From the NCBI GenBank assembly GCA_022826385.1, contig JAJDUZ010000037.1, positions 1 through 64,000 of the forward strand: DNA of 64,000 nt, in the 5' to 3' direction. Origin of the DNA: Silicimonas sp. (lineage in GTDB: Bacteria; Pseudomonadota; Alphaproteobacteria; Rhodobacterales; Rhodobacteraceae). The position numbers and the translations under genes are program-made. The notes beneath the pieces were generated by a model. It had not been told where the DNA came from, did not search any database, and worked only from the letters and a program-made list of their open reading frames with translations. Each line of letters opens with the position of its first letter. Position 1 is the first letter of the stretch. Of the stretch, positions 1 to 8,283 are shown in pieces.

Positions 1-309
1 TGCGGCTGGGCGCGCGTGGGCGCGATACCGAGCGAGGCGACGTTTTCGCGGGCCTTTGCCGCGTTCTCCAAGGCCCACCTTGCGGCGCAGATGCATGCGG
101 TTGTGGTCAAGGACGCCTTGGGCCCGGAACTGGTCGGTCACCTCGCCCGGGACTCGACGGCAATTGAGGCGCGTGAGACGCCAGCGCCGAAGCTGGCGAA
201 GAGACCGAAGCGCAAGCGCGGGCGACCGCGCAAGGGCGAGACGGTAGAGAAGGCGCCCAGCCGCCTTGAGCGTCAGTCGGGCGGCATGAGCCTCGCCGTC
301 CCACCCTGA
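1..309 (+). pseudogene. Transposase fragment (DDE type, IS1182/IS5-like group)
   Basis: The reading frame is open to the left window edge and stops at 309, so only an internal piece of a transposase of several hundred residues remains. Residues resembling 'LVGHLARDSTAIEARE' match the region around the first catalytic Asp of a DDE transposase group, followed by a basic KRKRGRPRKGE linker and an RLERQ motif that in full copies precedes the main catalytic core. The frame ends a few residues after this point, so the rest of the catalytic domain is missing and the fragment cannot be active. It lies where ureA or ureD would be expected. Family assignment is from memory of the motif. Confidence 0.75.
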
Positions 310-569
310 CGCGCTGCCCCGTCCCACGGGACGGTTTCGACACCCACAAACCTGACAGGAAGCGCTCCGACAGGCTGGCGACCGGAGAGACTTGGTCGCG
401 GCCCCGACATGTTCGCCTTATGTTCTTCTTCAAGCGCTGGAGGCACGGCAATTCCCGACCAATGCGCAGCCTCTGGCGACCGAAACCCCACGCAGAACAT
501 GAGACCCGCCGCGCCAGCGTTTCATCGCAATAGTTTTGCAAGAGGCTCGATGAAGAGAAGGAGTGCACC

Positions 570-875
570 ATGATCCCCGGAGAGTACTTCGTGGCCGAGG
601 GCGAGATCACGCTGAATGCCGATCGTGAGGCGATCACCTTGATGGTGGCGAACACGGGCGACAGGCCGGTGCAGGTGGGTTCGCACTATCATTTTGGCGA
701 GGCCAATTCCGCCCTGGACTTCGACCGGGACGCTGCGCGCGGCATGCGTCTGGACATCGCCGCCGGAACGGCGGTCCGGTTCGAGCCGGGCCAGCGCCGG
801 GAAGTGTCGCTGATCCCGATCAGTGGTGGACGCAAGATCTATGGGTTCAACCAGGCGGTGATGGGCGCGCTCTGA
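570..875 (+). CDS. ureB: Urease subunit beta
   Basis: 101 residues, the normal size for a stand-alone bacterial UreB. It begins MIPGEYF and carries the family motifs [11 protein letters not shown] and [31 protein letters not shown]. UreB is a structural subunit of the nickel urease, which hydrolyses urea to ammonia and carbamate in the cytoplasm. A GAAGAGAAGGAG ribosome binding site supports the ATG at 570. The stop overlaps the next start by one base (TGATG). The 260 bases upstream, back to the transposase fragment, hold no recognisable ureA or ureD sequence. Confidence 0.97.
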   Translation: MIPGEYFVAEGEITLNADREAITLMVANTGDRPVQVGSHYHFGEANSALDFDRDAARGMRLDIAAGTAVRFEPGQRREVSLIPISGGRKIYGFNQAVMGAL

Positions 876-1174
876 TGCATCTTCTGCCGATCGCATATTG
901 GGCATTGGGCGTGCGCACGGCGCAGATGCTGGCCGAGGCGCAAACGGTCGTGGCGTTTCGTGTGATGGGGATGGCGGGCGGCTGGCCTGTGTCACCTGCC
1001 GAGAACACGCGTATGGTGCTGGAGAAAGGGCCCGCTTTCCTGCGCGCCTATGGCGAGGCGGCGACAGCGGCGATGAAGGGCAAGCGGCCCGATGAGATTG
1101 CCGAGGCGGCCCTGCGTCCGATCAGCCGGAAAACGCGGTCGAACGCCAAACGCCTGAGCCGGGGGCGTCGGTGA
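875..1174 (+). CDS. Small conserved protein of Rhodobacteraceae urease clusters
   Basis: 99 residues, starting on the last base of the ureB stop codon, which implies translational coupling. The N-terminal half is helical and rich in Ala and Met (AQMLAEAQTVVAFRVMGMAGGWPVSP). The tail is basic (RKTRSNAKRLSRGRR). I recall similar genes between ureB and ureC in Roseobacter genomes, sometimes automatically labelled antifreeze protein; that label has no functional support. The helical body with a basic tail is loosely phasin-like. Its function is unknown. Its place inside the operon suggests a role tied to urease expression or assembly. Confidence 0.8.
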   Translation: MHLLPIAYWALGVRTAQMLAEAQTVVAFRVMGMAGGWPVSPAENTRMVLEKGPAFLRAYGEAATAAMKGKRPDEIAEAALRPISRKTRSNAKRLSRGRR

Positions 1175-1283
1175 GTGGTGCGAACTTTTACAGCGTTAAG
1201 CCGGACCTGCCGGGCCGCCGCGCGTTAACCTTAATTGGCGTTAGGGCTAGCGCCGAAAGCAAACAGTGATCTGAGGACCTGAC

Positions 1284-3044
1284 ATGCCAGCAAAAATCTC
1301 TCGTTCCGACTATGCCGCCATGTTTGGCCCGACCACGGGCGACAAGGTACGGCTTGCGGATACCGATCTGATCATCGAGGTCGAGCGTGATCTGACCGCC
1401 GAAGCCGTCGGCATGGCTGTCTCGGGTGGCTCGAGTGCGAATGCCGCGGTCTATGGTGAAGAGGTCAAGTTCGGCGGTGGCAAGGTCATTCGCGATGGCA
1501 TGGGGCAGGCCCAGACCACGCGGGCAGATGGCGCGGTCGACACCGTCATCACCAACGCGCTGGTCGTCGATCACACCGGCATCTTCAAGGCCGATATCGG
1601 CCTGAAGGACGGACGCATTGCCGGGATCGGCAAGGCGGGCAACCCGGACACGCAACCCGGTGTCGACATCATCGTCGGCCCCGGCACCGAGGCGATTGCG
1701 GGCGAGGGGCGCATTCTGACCGCCGGTGGGTTTGACAGTCATATCCATTTCATTTGCCCGCAGCAGATCGAGGACGCGCTGCATTCGGGTCTGACCACCA
1801 TGCTGGGTGGCGGCACCGGCCCGGCGCATGGCACGCTGGCGACCACCTGCACGCCGGGTCCGTGGCATATCGGGCGCATGTTGCAGGCCGCTGACGCCTT
1901 CCCGATGAACCTGGCATTTGCGGGGAAGGGCAATGCCTCGCTGCCCGCAGCTCTGGAAGAGCAGGTGAAGGCCGGGGCCTGTGCTCTGAAGTTGCATGAG
2001 GACTGGGGCACCACACCCGGCGCGATCGATTGCTGCCTTTCGGTGGCCGATGCGATGGATGTGCAGGTGATGATCCACACCGATACACTGAACGAAAGCG
2101 GCTTCGTCGAAAATACCGTGAAGGCGATGAAAGGCCGGACCATCCACGCGTTCCACACCGAAGGCGCGGGCGGCGGTCATGCGCCAGACATCATCAAGAT
2201 TTGCGGCGAGGAACACGTGCTGCCGTCCTCGACCAACCCGACCCGGCCTTTCACGGTGAACACGCTGGAAGAGCATCTGGACATGCTTATGGTCTGCCAC
2301 CACCTGGACAAGTCGATCCCCGAGGACGTGGCCTTTGCCGAAAGCCGCATCCGGCGCGAGACGATCGCGGCAGAGGACATTCTGCATGACATGGGGGCGT
2401 TCAGCATCATCGCCTCGGACAGTCAGGCGATGGGGCGCGTGGGCGAGGTCGTGATCCGCACGTGGCAGACCGCCGACAAGATGAAGAAACAACGGGGACG
2501 TCTCAGCGAGGAGACCGGCGACAACGACAACTTCCGGGTGCGCCGCTATGTGGCCAAGTACACGATCAACCCGGCGATTGCGCATGGCATCGGCCACGAG
2601 ATCGGCTCGATCGAGGTTGGCAAGCGCGCCGACCTTTGCCTGTGGAGCCCGGCCTTCTTCGGTGTGAAGCCCGAGATGGTGCTGTTGGGTGGCACGATTG
2701 CCTGCGCGCAGATGGGCGATCCGAATGCGTCGATCCCGACGCCACAGCCTGTTTATTCGCGGCCGATGTTCGGCGCCTATGGGCGGTCGGTCGAGCACTC
2801 GGCAGTGACCTTCGTTTCGGCGGCGGCTCAGGCTGAGGGGATCGGGGATGCGCTGGGCCTCGCCAAGACGACGCTGGCGGTCCAGAACACGCGCAACATC
2901 GGCAAGAAGGACTTGGCCCTGAACGACGCGACGCCCGAGGTCGAAGTGCATCCCGAAACCTATGAAGTGCGCGCAAATGGCGAGCTGCTGACGTGCGAGC
3001 CCGCCTCGGAATTGCCGATGGCGCAACGATATTTCCTGTTTTAA
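1284..3044 (+). CDS. ureC: Urease subunit alpha, with extra N-terminal segment
   Basis: Catalytic subunit of nickel urease, 586 residues. All active-site residues are visible: H153 and H155 (DSHIHF), K236 to be carbamylated (ALKLHEDWG), H265, H291, flap C338-H339 (MVCHH) and D379. Each is shifted by 19 from the Klebsiella numbering (134, 136, 217, 246, 272, 319/320, 360). The shift comes almost entirely from an extra segment of about 18 residues, roughly 39-56 (Ala/Gly/Ser-rich), between VERDLT and [10 protein letters not shown], where typical UreC proteins have one or two residues. The C-terminus PMAQRYFLF is canonical. Start ATG 1284 follows TGAGGA. Confidence 0.98.
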   Translation: MPAKISRSDYAAMFGPTTGDKVRLADTDLIIEVERDLTAEAVGMAVSGGSSANAAVYGEEVKFGGGKVIRDGMGQAQTTRADGAVDTVITNALVVDHTGIFKADIGLKDGRIAGIGKAGNPDTQPGVDIIVGPGTEAIAGEGRILTAGGFDSHIHFICPQQIEDALHSGLTTMLGGGTGPAHGTLATTCTPGPWHIGRMLQAADAFPMNLAFAGKGNASLPAALEEQVKAGACALKLHEDWGTTPGAIDCCLSVADAMDVQVMIHTDTLNESGFVENTVKAMKGRTIHAFHTEGAGGGHAPDIIKICGEEHVLPSSTNPTRPFTVNTLEEHLDMLMVCHHLDKSIPEDVAFAESRIRRETIAAEDILHDMGAFSIIASDSQAMGRVGEVVIRTWQTADKMKKQRGRLSEETGDNDNFRVRRYVAKYTINPAIAHGIGHEIGSIEVGKRADLCLWSPAFFGVKPEMVLLGGTIACAQMGDPNASIPTPQPVYSRPMFGAYGRSVEHSAVTFVSAAAQAEGIGDALGLAKTTLAVQNTRNIGKKDLALNDATPEVEVHPETYEVRANGELLTCEPASELPMAQRYFLF

Positions 3045-3178
3045 ATCAATGGCTCAGGAATCACCCATGCAGACAGTGCATATCGGGAATGTGGGTTGGG
3101 ACGTAGCTAGGTCAGTATTGCATCCCTATCTTGTCAGTCGAGCGGCAGCGGATTTGCCGCAGATTGACGAGGTATCCA

Positions 3179-3409
3179 ATGGCACATGCAACTCTCACCG
3201 CAGACACCGGTTTTCTGTCCCGTTTGATCGCGCCGGTCACGGCCGTCTTTCAGGTGATGGGCTCGGCCTTGATGGCGAATGCATCGGCCGAAGCGCGGTT
3301 GCGCGAAGTGGCGCGCCTGCGCGCTTTGCCGGACGCGGAATTGGCCAAGCTGGGCCTGACGCGCGACACGATCGTGCAGCACGTGTTTCGCGACATCTAC
3401 ATGATCTGA
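3179..3409 (+). CDS. DUF1127-like small protein in the urease operon
   Basis: 76 residues from ATG 3179, which is preceded by GACGAGGT. The C-terminal half (LREVARLRALPDAELAKLGLTRDTI and following) matches the YjiS/DUF1127 pattern, which includes a conserved 'LxxLGLTRxdI' motif. The N-terminal half is hydrophobic (LIAPVTAVFQVMGSALMA). DUF1127 proteins in alphaproteobacteria are small, often stress-induced, and sometimes bind RNA. It lies between ureC and ureE in the same orientation, 10 bases before ureE. An upstream in-frame start at 3131 was rejected because the ribosome binding site and homology both favour 3179. Confidence 0.82.
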   Translation: MAHATLTADTGFLSRLIAPVTAVFQVMGSALMANASAEARLREVARLRALPDAELAKLGLTRDTIVQHVFRDIYMI

Positions 3410-3419
3410 GGATTTCGGC

Positions 3420-3890
3420 ATGAGCGGGCTTGTTGCAGAACGGGTCCGCACGGCCGGGGATTGGGGCGAGGCTGCCGATCGCTGCGTGCTTAGCTATGAC
3501 GACCGCTTTTTGCGTCGGAAACGGCTGACAGGCGAGGGTGGTCTTTCGTTCGTTTGTGATCTGGAAAAGACGACCTCGCTGGACGCAGGCGATGCGTTCG
3601 AATTGTCCGACGGACGCTTCATCGAGGTCGTGGCAGCCGAAGAGCCGCTCTATCAGGTGACCGGGCCGGACCTTGCCCGGCTCGCGTGGCACATCGGCAA
3701 TCGGCACACGCCGTGCCAGGTCGAGCGCGATGCGCTTTTCATTCAGCAAGACAAGGTGATCGGTCACATGCTGGAGCATCTCGGCGCCACGGTTGCCGAG
3801 GTCGTGCGCCCCTTCACACCCGAGGGCGGCGCCTATGGGCATGGTCGCACGCATTCGCACGAGCACGGGGCAACGGCCCATGCGCATTGA
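3420..3890 (+). CDS. ureE: Urease accessory protein, nickel metallochaperone
   Basis: 156 residues. UreE delivers nickel to the UreDFG-apourease complex. The body carries the expected order: the DDRFLRRKRL segment, the degradosome-like DLEKTTSLDAGDAFELSDGRFIEVVAAEEPLYQV region, and the metal-binding 'AWHIGNRHTPCQVE' motif with HxxNRHxP. The C-terminus is His-rich (GHGRTHSHEHGATAHAH), a typical nickel-storage tail. A GAGG eight bases before ATG 3420 supports the start. Confidence 0.96.
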   Translation: MSGLVAERVRTAGDWGEAADRCVLSYDDRFLRRKRLTGEGGLSFVCDLEKTTSLDAGDAFELSDGRFIEVVAAEEPLYQVTGPDLARLAWHIGNRHTPCQVERDALFIQQDKVIGHMLEHLGATVAEVVRPFTPEGGAYGHGRTHSHEHGATAHAH

Positions 3891-3904
3891 GAGCGACACG
3901 TCCC

Positions 3905-4534
3905 ATGCGTGACCTGTTGACCCTGACCCAATGGTTGTCGCCCGCGTTCCCGGTCGGGGCGTTTGCGTTTTCGAACGGTCTGGAAACGGCGGTGGTCGAA
4001 GGCCGTGTGCGGACGGCGCCCGAGTTGGAGGACTGGCTTGGTGATCTTGTCGCGTTCGGCGCGGCGCGTGCCGACGTGGTGCTGCTGACCTTGGCCTATC
4101 GCGCAAACGATCCGCAGGAGACCCACCAACTGGCGCTGGCCTTGCAACCCTCCATGGAACGGCGCGAAGAAATGGCGCAGCTTGGCGCGGCCTTCTGCCG
4201 GACGGTGCGAGATGTCTGGGGTTTGGATATGGCTGACCTTGCCTATCCCGTCGCTGTCGGACGCGCAGCTGCCTTGCGCGGCATCGGCTTGGAAGAGGTT
4301 GCGTCGCTATATGTGCAGGCGTTTCTGGGCAATCTCGTTTCGGCTGCCATCCGCTTGGTGCCACTGGGGCAGACCGAAGGCCAAGCCGTTCTGGCGCGAT
4401 TGCAGGACGATTGTGCGGCGCTGGGCGCCGCCGCGTCCGGCTTCACCGAAGACGATGTCGCAAGCGCGACCTTTCTTGCCGACATCGCCTCGATGCGGCA
4501 TGAGACCCAAAGCCCGAGGATATTCCAGTCATGA
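3905..4534 (+). CDS. ureF: Urease accessory protein
   Basis: 209 residues from ATG 3905 ([27 protein letters not shown]). The opening [19 protein letters not shown] is the UreF signature and fixes the start; the open frame extends upstream into ureE without homology. UreF binds UreD and UreG in the activation complex and gates GTP hydrolysis by UreG during nickel insertion. Its stop overlaps ureG by four bases (ATGA), so UreF and UreG are probably translationally coupled. Confidence 0.95.
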   Translation: MRDLLTLTQWLSPAFPVGAFAFSNGLETAVVEGRVRTAPELEDWLGDLVAFGAARADVVLLTLAYRANDPQETHQLALALQPSMERREEMAQLGAAFCRTVRDVWGLDMADLAYPVAVGRAAALRGIGLEEVASLYVQAFLGNLVSAAIRLVPLGQTEGQAVLARLQDDCAALGAAASGFTEDDVASATFLADIASMRHETQSPRIFQS

Positions 4535-5193
4535 GCAAGCATGGACCCCTTCGCATCGGGATCGGCGGCCCGGTCGGCGCCGGCAAGACGACGCTGACGG
4601 CGCGTCTGGCGGACGCCCTGAAAGACCGCGTATCGATTGCCGTGATCACCAACGACATCTACACACAAGAAGATGCCGAGGCGCTGATGCGCATGCAGAT
4701 TCTGCCGTCGGACCGGGTTCTGGGCGTCGAAACGGGTGGATGCCCGCACACGGCGATCCGTGAAGATGCCTCGATCAACCTTGCTGCTGTCGCAAAACTC
4801 AACGCACGGCATCCTGACTTGGACGTCGTTCTGATTGAAAGCGGCGGCGACAACCTGTCAGCCACGTTCAGCCCCGAGCTTGCCGACCTGACGCTTTATG
4901 TGATCGATGTGGCAGCCGGCGAGGAAATCCCGCGGAAGGGCGGACCGGCCATCACCAAGTCCGACGTACTGATCATCAACAAGACGGATCTGGCCCCGCA
5001 TGTTGGCGCTGACCTTGGTGTAATGGATCGCGACGCCCGGCGGATGCGTGGCGATCGCCCCTTCGTGTTCACGGCATTGCGGCACGGACAGGGGGTCAGC
5101 GAGGTCATCGATCAGATTGCGCGGATCGGCGGTCTTGATCTTGTCGGCCAAACTACTGAACGTGGTAAAGAGACAGTTAACAGCGCGCTCTAG
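4531..5193 (+). CDS. ureG: Urease accessory GTPase
   Basis: 220 residues. The P-loop GPVGAGKTT lies near residues 13-21, followed by the UreG motifs [28 protein letters not shown] (with the nickel-binding CPH), [17 protein letters not shown] and the guanine-specificity [11 protein letters not shown]. UreG supplies GTP-driven nickel transfer into urease. It is the last urease gene here. No clear rho-independent terminator follows before the decayed aldo/keto reductase remnant. Confidence 0.97.
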   Translation: MSKHGPLRIGIGGPVGAGKTTLTARLADALKDRVSIAVITNDIYTQEDAEALMRMQILPSDRVLGVETGGCPHTAIREDASINLAAVAKLNARHPDLDVVLIESGGDNLSATFSPELADLTLYVIDVAAGEEIPRKGGPAITKSDVLIINKTDLAPHVGADLGVMDRDARRMRGDRPFVFTALRHGQGVSEVIDQIARIGGLDLVGQTTERGKETVNSAL

Positions 5194-5252
5194 AGTGCCC
5201 ACTCCCTATCGCCCTTTTCGCAGGGGCAGCCGATCGGAGTATTCCGAATTCC

Positions 5253-5536
5253 TCTAGCTGTTTGATTGCCAAGGGCCTTGAGTTCGACCACGATCTGTCG
5301 TGCGAGATCGGCGCCATGCAAGTCAATTCCGCCGCGAAGGTGGCTTTGCGGTGGTTGTTGCAAAAGGGCGTGACCCGATTGCGATGTCGACGAAACGCAA
5401 GAACATGGAGACCACTTTCAACATGATGGATTTTGTACTTTCGACAATGGACATGGCGCGGATCGATGATCTTGCCCGACGCGTGAACCACCGGATCGTC
5501 AACTCGGCGCCTTGGGTGCCGGAGTGGGATAAATGA
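5253..5536 (+). pseudogene. Aldo/keto reductase 3' remnant with frameshift
   Basis: Two frames read as consecutive parts of an aldo/keto reductase C-terminus. The first (about 5262-5363) gives AKGLEFDHDLSCEIGAMQ, then NSAAKVALRWLLQKGVT, matching the conserved 'AqVALRWLlQ-GV' strand/helix. After one missing base in a C run near 5364-5368, the other frame gives PIAMSTKRKNMETTFNMMDF and then VLSTMDMARIDDLARRVNHR ... VPEWDK, matching the usual 'p.sskrer..enf..fdF.Ls..dm..I..L' ending. Everything upstream (about 200 residues) is gone. The last codon overlaps the next gene by four bases (ATGA), a relic of an intact operon. A 43-residue ORF from ATG 5405 could still be translated but is not a functional reductase. 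Confidence 0.72.
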
Positions 5537-6612
5537 GCGGGCCGGTTCGATACGCCGTCGTTGGGGCGGGCTGGATCAGCCAGGAAGCGTTTCTGCCGGC
5601 TATTCCGCAAGTCGAGAACTCGGTTGTGACGGCCATTGTGTCCGGCAATGCCGAGGGCGCCGCTGCTCTGGCCGAATTTTATGGGATCGACCGGGTTTAC
5701 GGTTACGACGACTATGACGCGATGTTGGCCGAGGATGTGGTCGATGCGGTTTACGTTGCCCTGCCGAATTCGATGCATGCCGACTATGCCATTCGCGCGA
5801 TGAAAGCCGGCAAACATGCGTTGGTCGAAAAGCCGTTGGCCGTGTCCGTCGAGGAATGCGAAGCGATGATCGCCGCGGCCGAGGAGGCAGGCGTCTTCCT
5901 GATGACGGCCTATCGGCTGCATTCCGAGCCGGGGACCGTCAAGGTGCTGGACTTGATCCGGGCCGGAGAGATTGGAGAGCCCCGGCATTTTGCCTCGACC
6001 TTTTCGTTTCAATCGGGCGACGACAACCATCGGCTTCTGGCCAAGCATTGGGGTGGCCCGCTGCAGGACATAGGGGTCTATTGCCTGAATGCGGTGCGCC
6101 ATGCGTTTGCGGCCGAGCCGGTGCAGGCGATCGCGGTGAAGGGGCACGGTGATGGCGACGCGCGGTTTCGCGAGGTCGAAGGCTCGATGGCGGTAACGTT
6201 GGTGTTCCCGGGCGAGCGTCTGGCGCAGTTCCTGTTCAGTTTCGAAGCGGATGACACCGACACCTATCGCATCATCGGAACCAAAGGCGAAATCACGGTC
6301 GAGCAGTGCTTCGACTTTCACCTGACGCCCCGCATCTGGTTGACGCAGGGCCGGGAGCGACGCGAAATCGACGTGCCTGACAGCGATCATTTCGGCGGGC
6401 AGGCGGCCTATTTCTCGGACTGTATCCTGACGGGAACGCGCCCGATCCCGGATGGTGAGGAAGGGCTTGCGGATGTGCGTGCGCTGCTCGCTATCGAAGC
6501 AGCCGCCAAGACCGGACAGCCGCAGATGATCGAGACGCCTGCTCGCGACCGGCATCCGTCGGCCGAGACCGTGCGAATTGTCCCTCGGACGGACCGGCGT
6601 CTGGTCTTCTGA
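5533..6612 (+). CDS. Gfo/Idh/MocA family NAD(P)-dependent oxidoreductase
   Basis: 359 residues. An N-terminal Rossmann fold (YAVVGAGWISQEAFLPAI) is followed by the family's EKPLAVSVEECEAMI motif, which carries the EKP lysine, and a C-terminal alpha/beta substrate domain ('GGPLQDIGVYCLNAVRH', the usual DiGvY...). Such enzymes oxidise or reduce sugars, inositols or related polyols. The substrate cannot be told from sequence. It was probably co-transcribed with the now-decayed aldo/keto reductase, suggesting a former sugar-alcohol pathway. It ends exactly where the convergent zinc-finger gene ends (zero spacing). Confidence 0.92.
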   Translation: MSGPVRYAVVGAGWISQEAFLPAIPQVENSVVTAIVSGNAEGAAALAEFYGIDRVYGYDDYDAMLAEDVVDAVYVALPNSMHADYAIRAMKAGKHALVEKPLAVSVEECEAMIAAAEEAGVFLMTAYRLHSEPGTVKVLDLIRAGEIGEPRHFASTFSFQSGDDNHRLLAKHWGGPLQDIGVYCLNAVRHAFAAEPVQAIAVKGHGDGDARFREVEGSMAVTLVFPGERLAQFLFSFEADDTDTYRIIGTKGEITVEQCFDFHLTPRIWLTQGRERREIDVPDSDHFGGQAAYFSDCILTGTRPIPDGEEGLADVRALLAIEAAAKTGQPQMIETPARDRHPSAETVRIVPRTDRRLVF

Positions 6613-6858
6613 CTAGAAGTCGAAGAGATCGTCCAGAAAGCCGCCGATGTTGCTTTTCTTCTTACGACCGGGTCGTTCCTCGCGCGTGTAACTCTCGCGC
6701 GGGGGCGGCGGGGGTGCCGGGGACGCGGCATTGCGCTCGATGATCTTGTCCAACTCGCCGCGGTCCAGCCAGACGCCGCAACATTGGGGGCAATAATCGA
6801 TCTCGACACCTTGACGGTCGGTCATGACAAGCTGGGTTCCGTCGATCGGACACTGCAT
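6613..6858 (-). CDS. TFIIB-type zinc-ribbon small protein
   Basis: 81 residues. The N-terminal half (MQCPIDGTQLVM ... VEIDYCPQCCGVWLDRGELDKII) is the bacterial zf-TFIIB domain with Cys3 and CPQC at 23-26. A proline-rich linker (SPAPPPPPRES) and a basic/acidic tail ending GGFLDDLFDF follow. Function unknown; members often sit near envelope or proteolysis genes. The stop codon abuts the stop of the Gfo/Idh/MocA gene. Confidence 0.85.
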   Translation of the reverse strand: MQCPIDGTQLVMTDRQGVEIDYCPQCCGVWLDRGELDKIIERNAASPAPPPPPRESYTREERPGRKKKSNIGGFLDDLFDF

Positions 6859-7020
6859 GCAAAGGCTCCGTGTTTGTTCAAATACGTTTCTTCTGAGATA
6901 GGATTTCGTGCGTCGGATGCCATGGGACGATGACCGCTCAGCGGCGCTTTGCCCATTGTCCGGGCTGTTTCCCGATGAAGAGTTGAGTTAACTTGTCCGT
7001 ACCTCAATCGGAGCCGTCCG

Positions 7021-8274
7021 ATGCCCGCGCTTTGCCGTGATTGCCTTTACATGTTCGATGCCGGTTCACGGTGTCCCGAGTGCGGTCGTCCGCGTGTGAT
7101 CGAGCACCCCGAATTGTTCGACCTTTCGATCGCCCATATGGACTGCGATGCGTTTTATGCCTCGGTCGAAAAACGCGACAACCCCGACTTGCGCGACAAA
7201 CCCGTCATCATCGGTGGTGGTCGGCGCGGGGTGGTTTCGACCGCCTGCTATATCGCCCGGATCAAGGGCGTGCGGTCGGCAATGCCGATGTTTCAGGCAT
7301 TGAAGCTATGCCCCGACGCGGTTGTCGTGAAAGGCCGGATGAGCGCCTATGCCGAGGTCAGCCGACAGACTCGGGCATTCATGGACGACCTGACGCCAGT
7401 GGTCGAACCGCTGTCCCTGGACGAGGCTTTCATGGACCTTGGTGGAACCGCGCGCCTGCATGGCAAGCCCCCGGCGGTGATGCTGGCGCATTTGGTGCGG
7501 CGGATGGAGCAAGAACTGGGGATTTCCGGGTCAATCGGGCTGTCGCACAACAAGTTTCTGGCCAAGGTCGCGTCCGACCTTGATAAGCCGCGCGGCTTTT
7601 CGATCATCGGCAAGGCAGAGACGGCAGACTTCCTGCATGACAAGCCCGTCCGGTTGATCTGGGGTGTCGGTAATGCCGCGCAAACCGCGTTGGACAAGGC
7701 AGGCGTTCGGACGTTCTCGGACCTTTTGCGCTGGGAAAAGGCCGATCTGGTGGCGCGGTTCGGGTCGATGGGCGAGCGGCTCTGGCATCTGGCGCGGGGC
7801 GAGGATCGTCGGCGTGTCAGTGCTCATGCGCCAGTGAAATCAATCTCGAACGAGACGACGTTTGGCGAGGATACGGCTGATATCGAGATCCTCGACGGTC
7901 ACATCTGGCGTCTGGCCGAGAACGTGGCCGACCGCGCGAAGGCGAAAGACAAGGCAGGGCGGGTCGTGACCCTGAAGCTCAAGCGTGCAAACCACCGTAT
8001 CCTGACGCGGCAGTCGCAATTGACCGACCCCACGCAGATCGCCGATCGCATCTATCGGACCGCACGTGCGCTTTTCGATCACGTGGGCGACGAAGGGCCG
8101 TATCGGTTGGTGGGCGTCGGTATCTCGCATCTTTCAGAAGCGGATGCGGCGGATACCGGCGGCGATCTTCTTGATCCGCAGGCAAAGCAACGGGCCGGAG
8201 CCGAGCGCGCATCGGACGAGATCCGGGCGCGCTTCGGGTCGGATGCCATCATCAAGGGGCGTGCGCTGCGATAA
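7021..8274 (+). CDS. dinB: DNA polymerase IV (Y family) with N-terminal zinc-ribbon
   Basis: 417 residues. The palm motif AHMDCDAFYASVE carries the first catalytic Asp, and PLSLDEAFMDL carries the catalytic DE pair. An SxGLxxNKFLAKVASDLDKPRG segment (here 'SIGLSHNKFLAKVASD') and a little-finger domain follow. It copies damaged DNA. Before the polymerase there are about 35 extra residues with two CxxC pairs (CRDC, CPEC), which look like a small zinc ribbon. The start at 7021 (ATGCCCGCGC) is needed to include it. No canonical alphaproteobacterial LexA box (GTTC-N7-GTTC) was found upstream. Confidence 0.95.
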   Translation: MPALCRDCLYMFDAGSRCPECGRPRVIEHPELFDLSIAHMDCDAFYASVEKRDNPDLRDKPVIIGGGRRGVVSTACYIARIKGVRSAMPMFQALKLCPDAVVVKGRMSAYAEVSRQTRAFMDDLTPVVEPLSLDEAFMDLGGTARLHGKPPAVMLAHLVRRMEQELGISGSIGLSHNKFLAKVASDLDKPRGFSIIGKAETADFLHDKPVRLIWGVGNAAQTALDKAGVRTFSDLLRWEKADLVARFGSMGERLWHLARGEDRRRVSAHAPVKSISNETTFGEDTADIEILDGHIWRLAENVADRAKAKDKAGRVVTLKLKRANHRILTRQSQLTDPTQIADRIYRTARALFDHVGDEGPYRLVGVGISHLSEADAADTGGDLLDPQAKQRAGAERASDEIRARFGSDAIIKGRALR

Positions 8275-8283
8275 GCGGCTCGG

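Noticed and set aside
310-569. Remnant of ureA between the transposase fragment and ureB
   Set aside because: None of the three + frames gives a recognisable UreA C-terminus.
1188-3026. 612-codon open frame on the minus strand opposite ureC
   Set aside because: It is a shadow of GC-rich codon use in ureC; its translation is Arg/His/Gly-rich without family motifs, while the + strand has every urease active-site residue.
6859-7020. Possible LexA box upstream of dinB
   Set aside because: The best match is GTTC-N6-GTTT, not the alphaproteobacterial GTTC-N7-GTTC.
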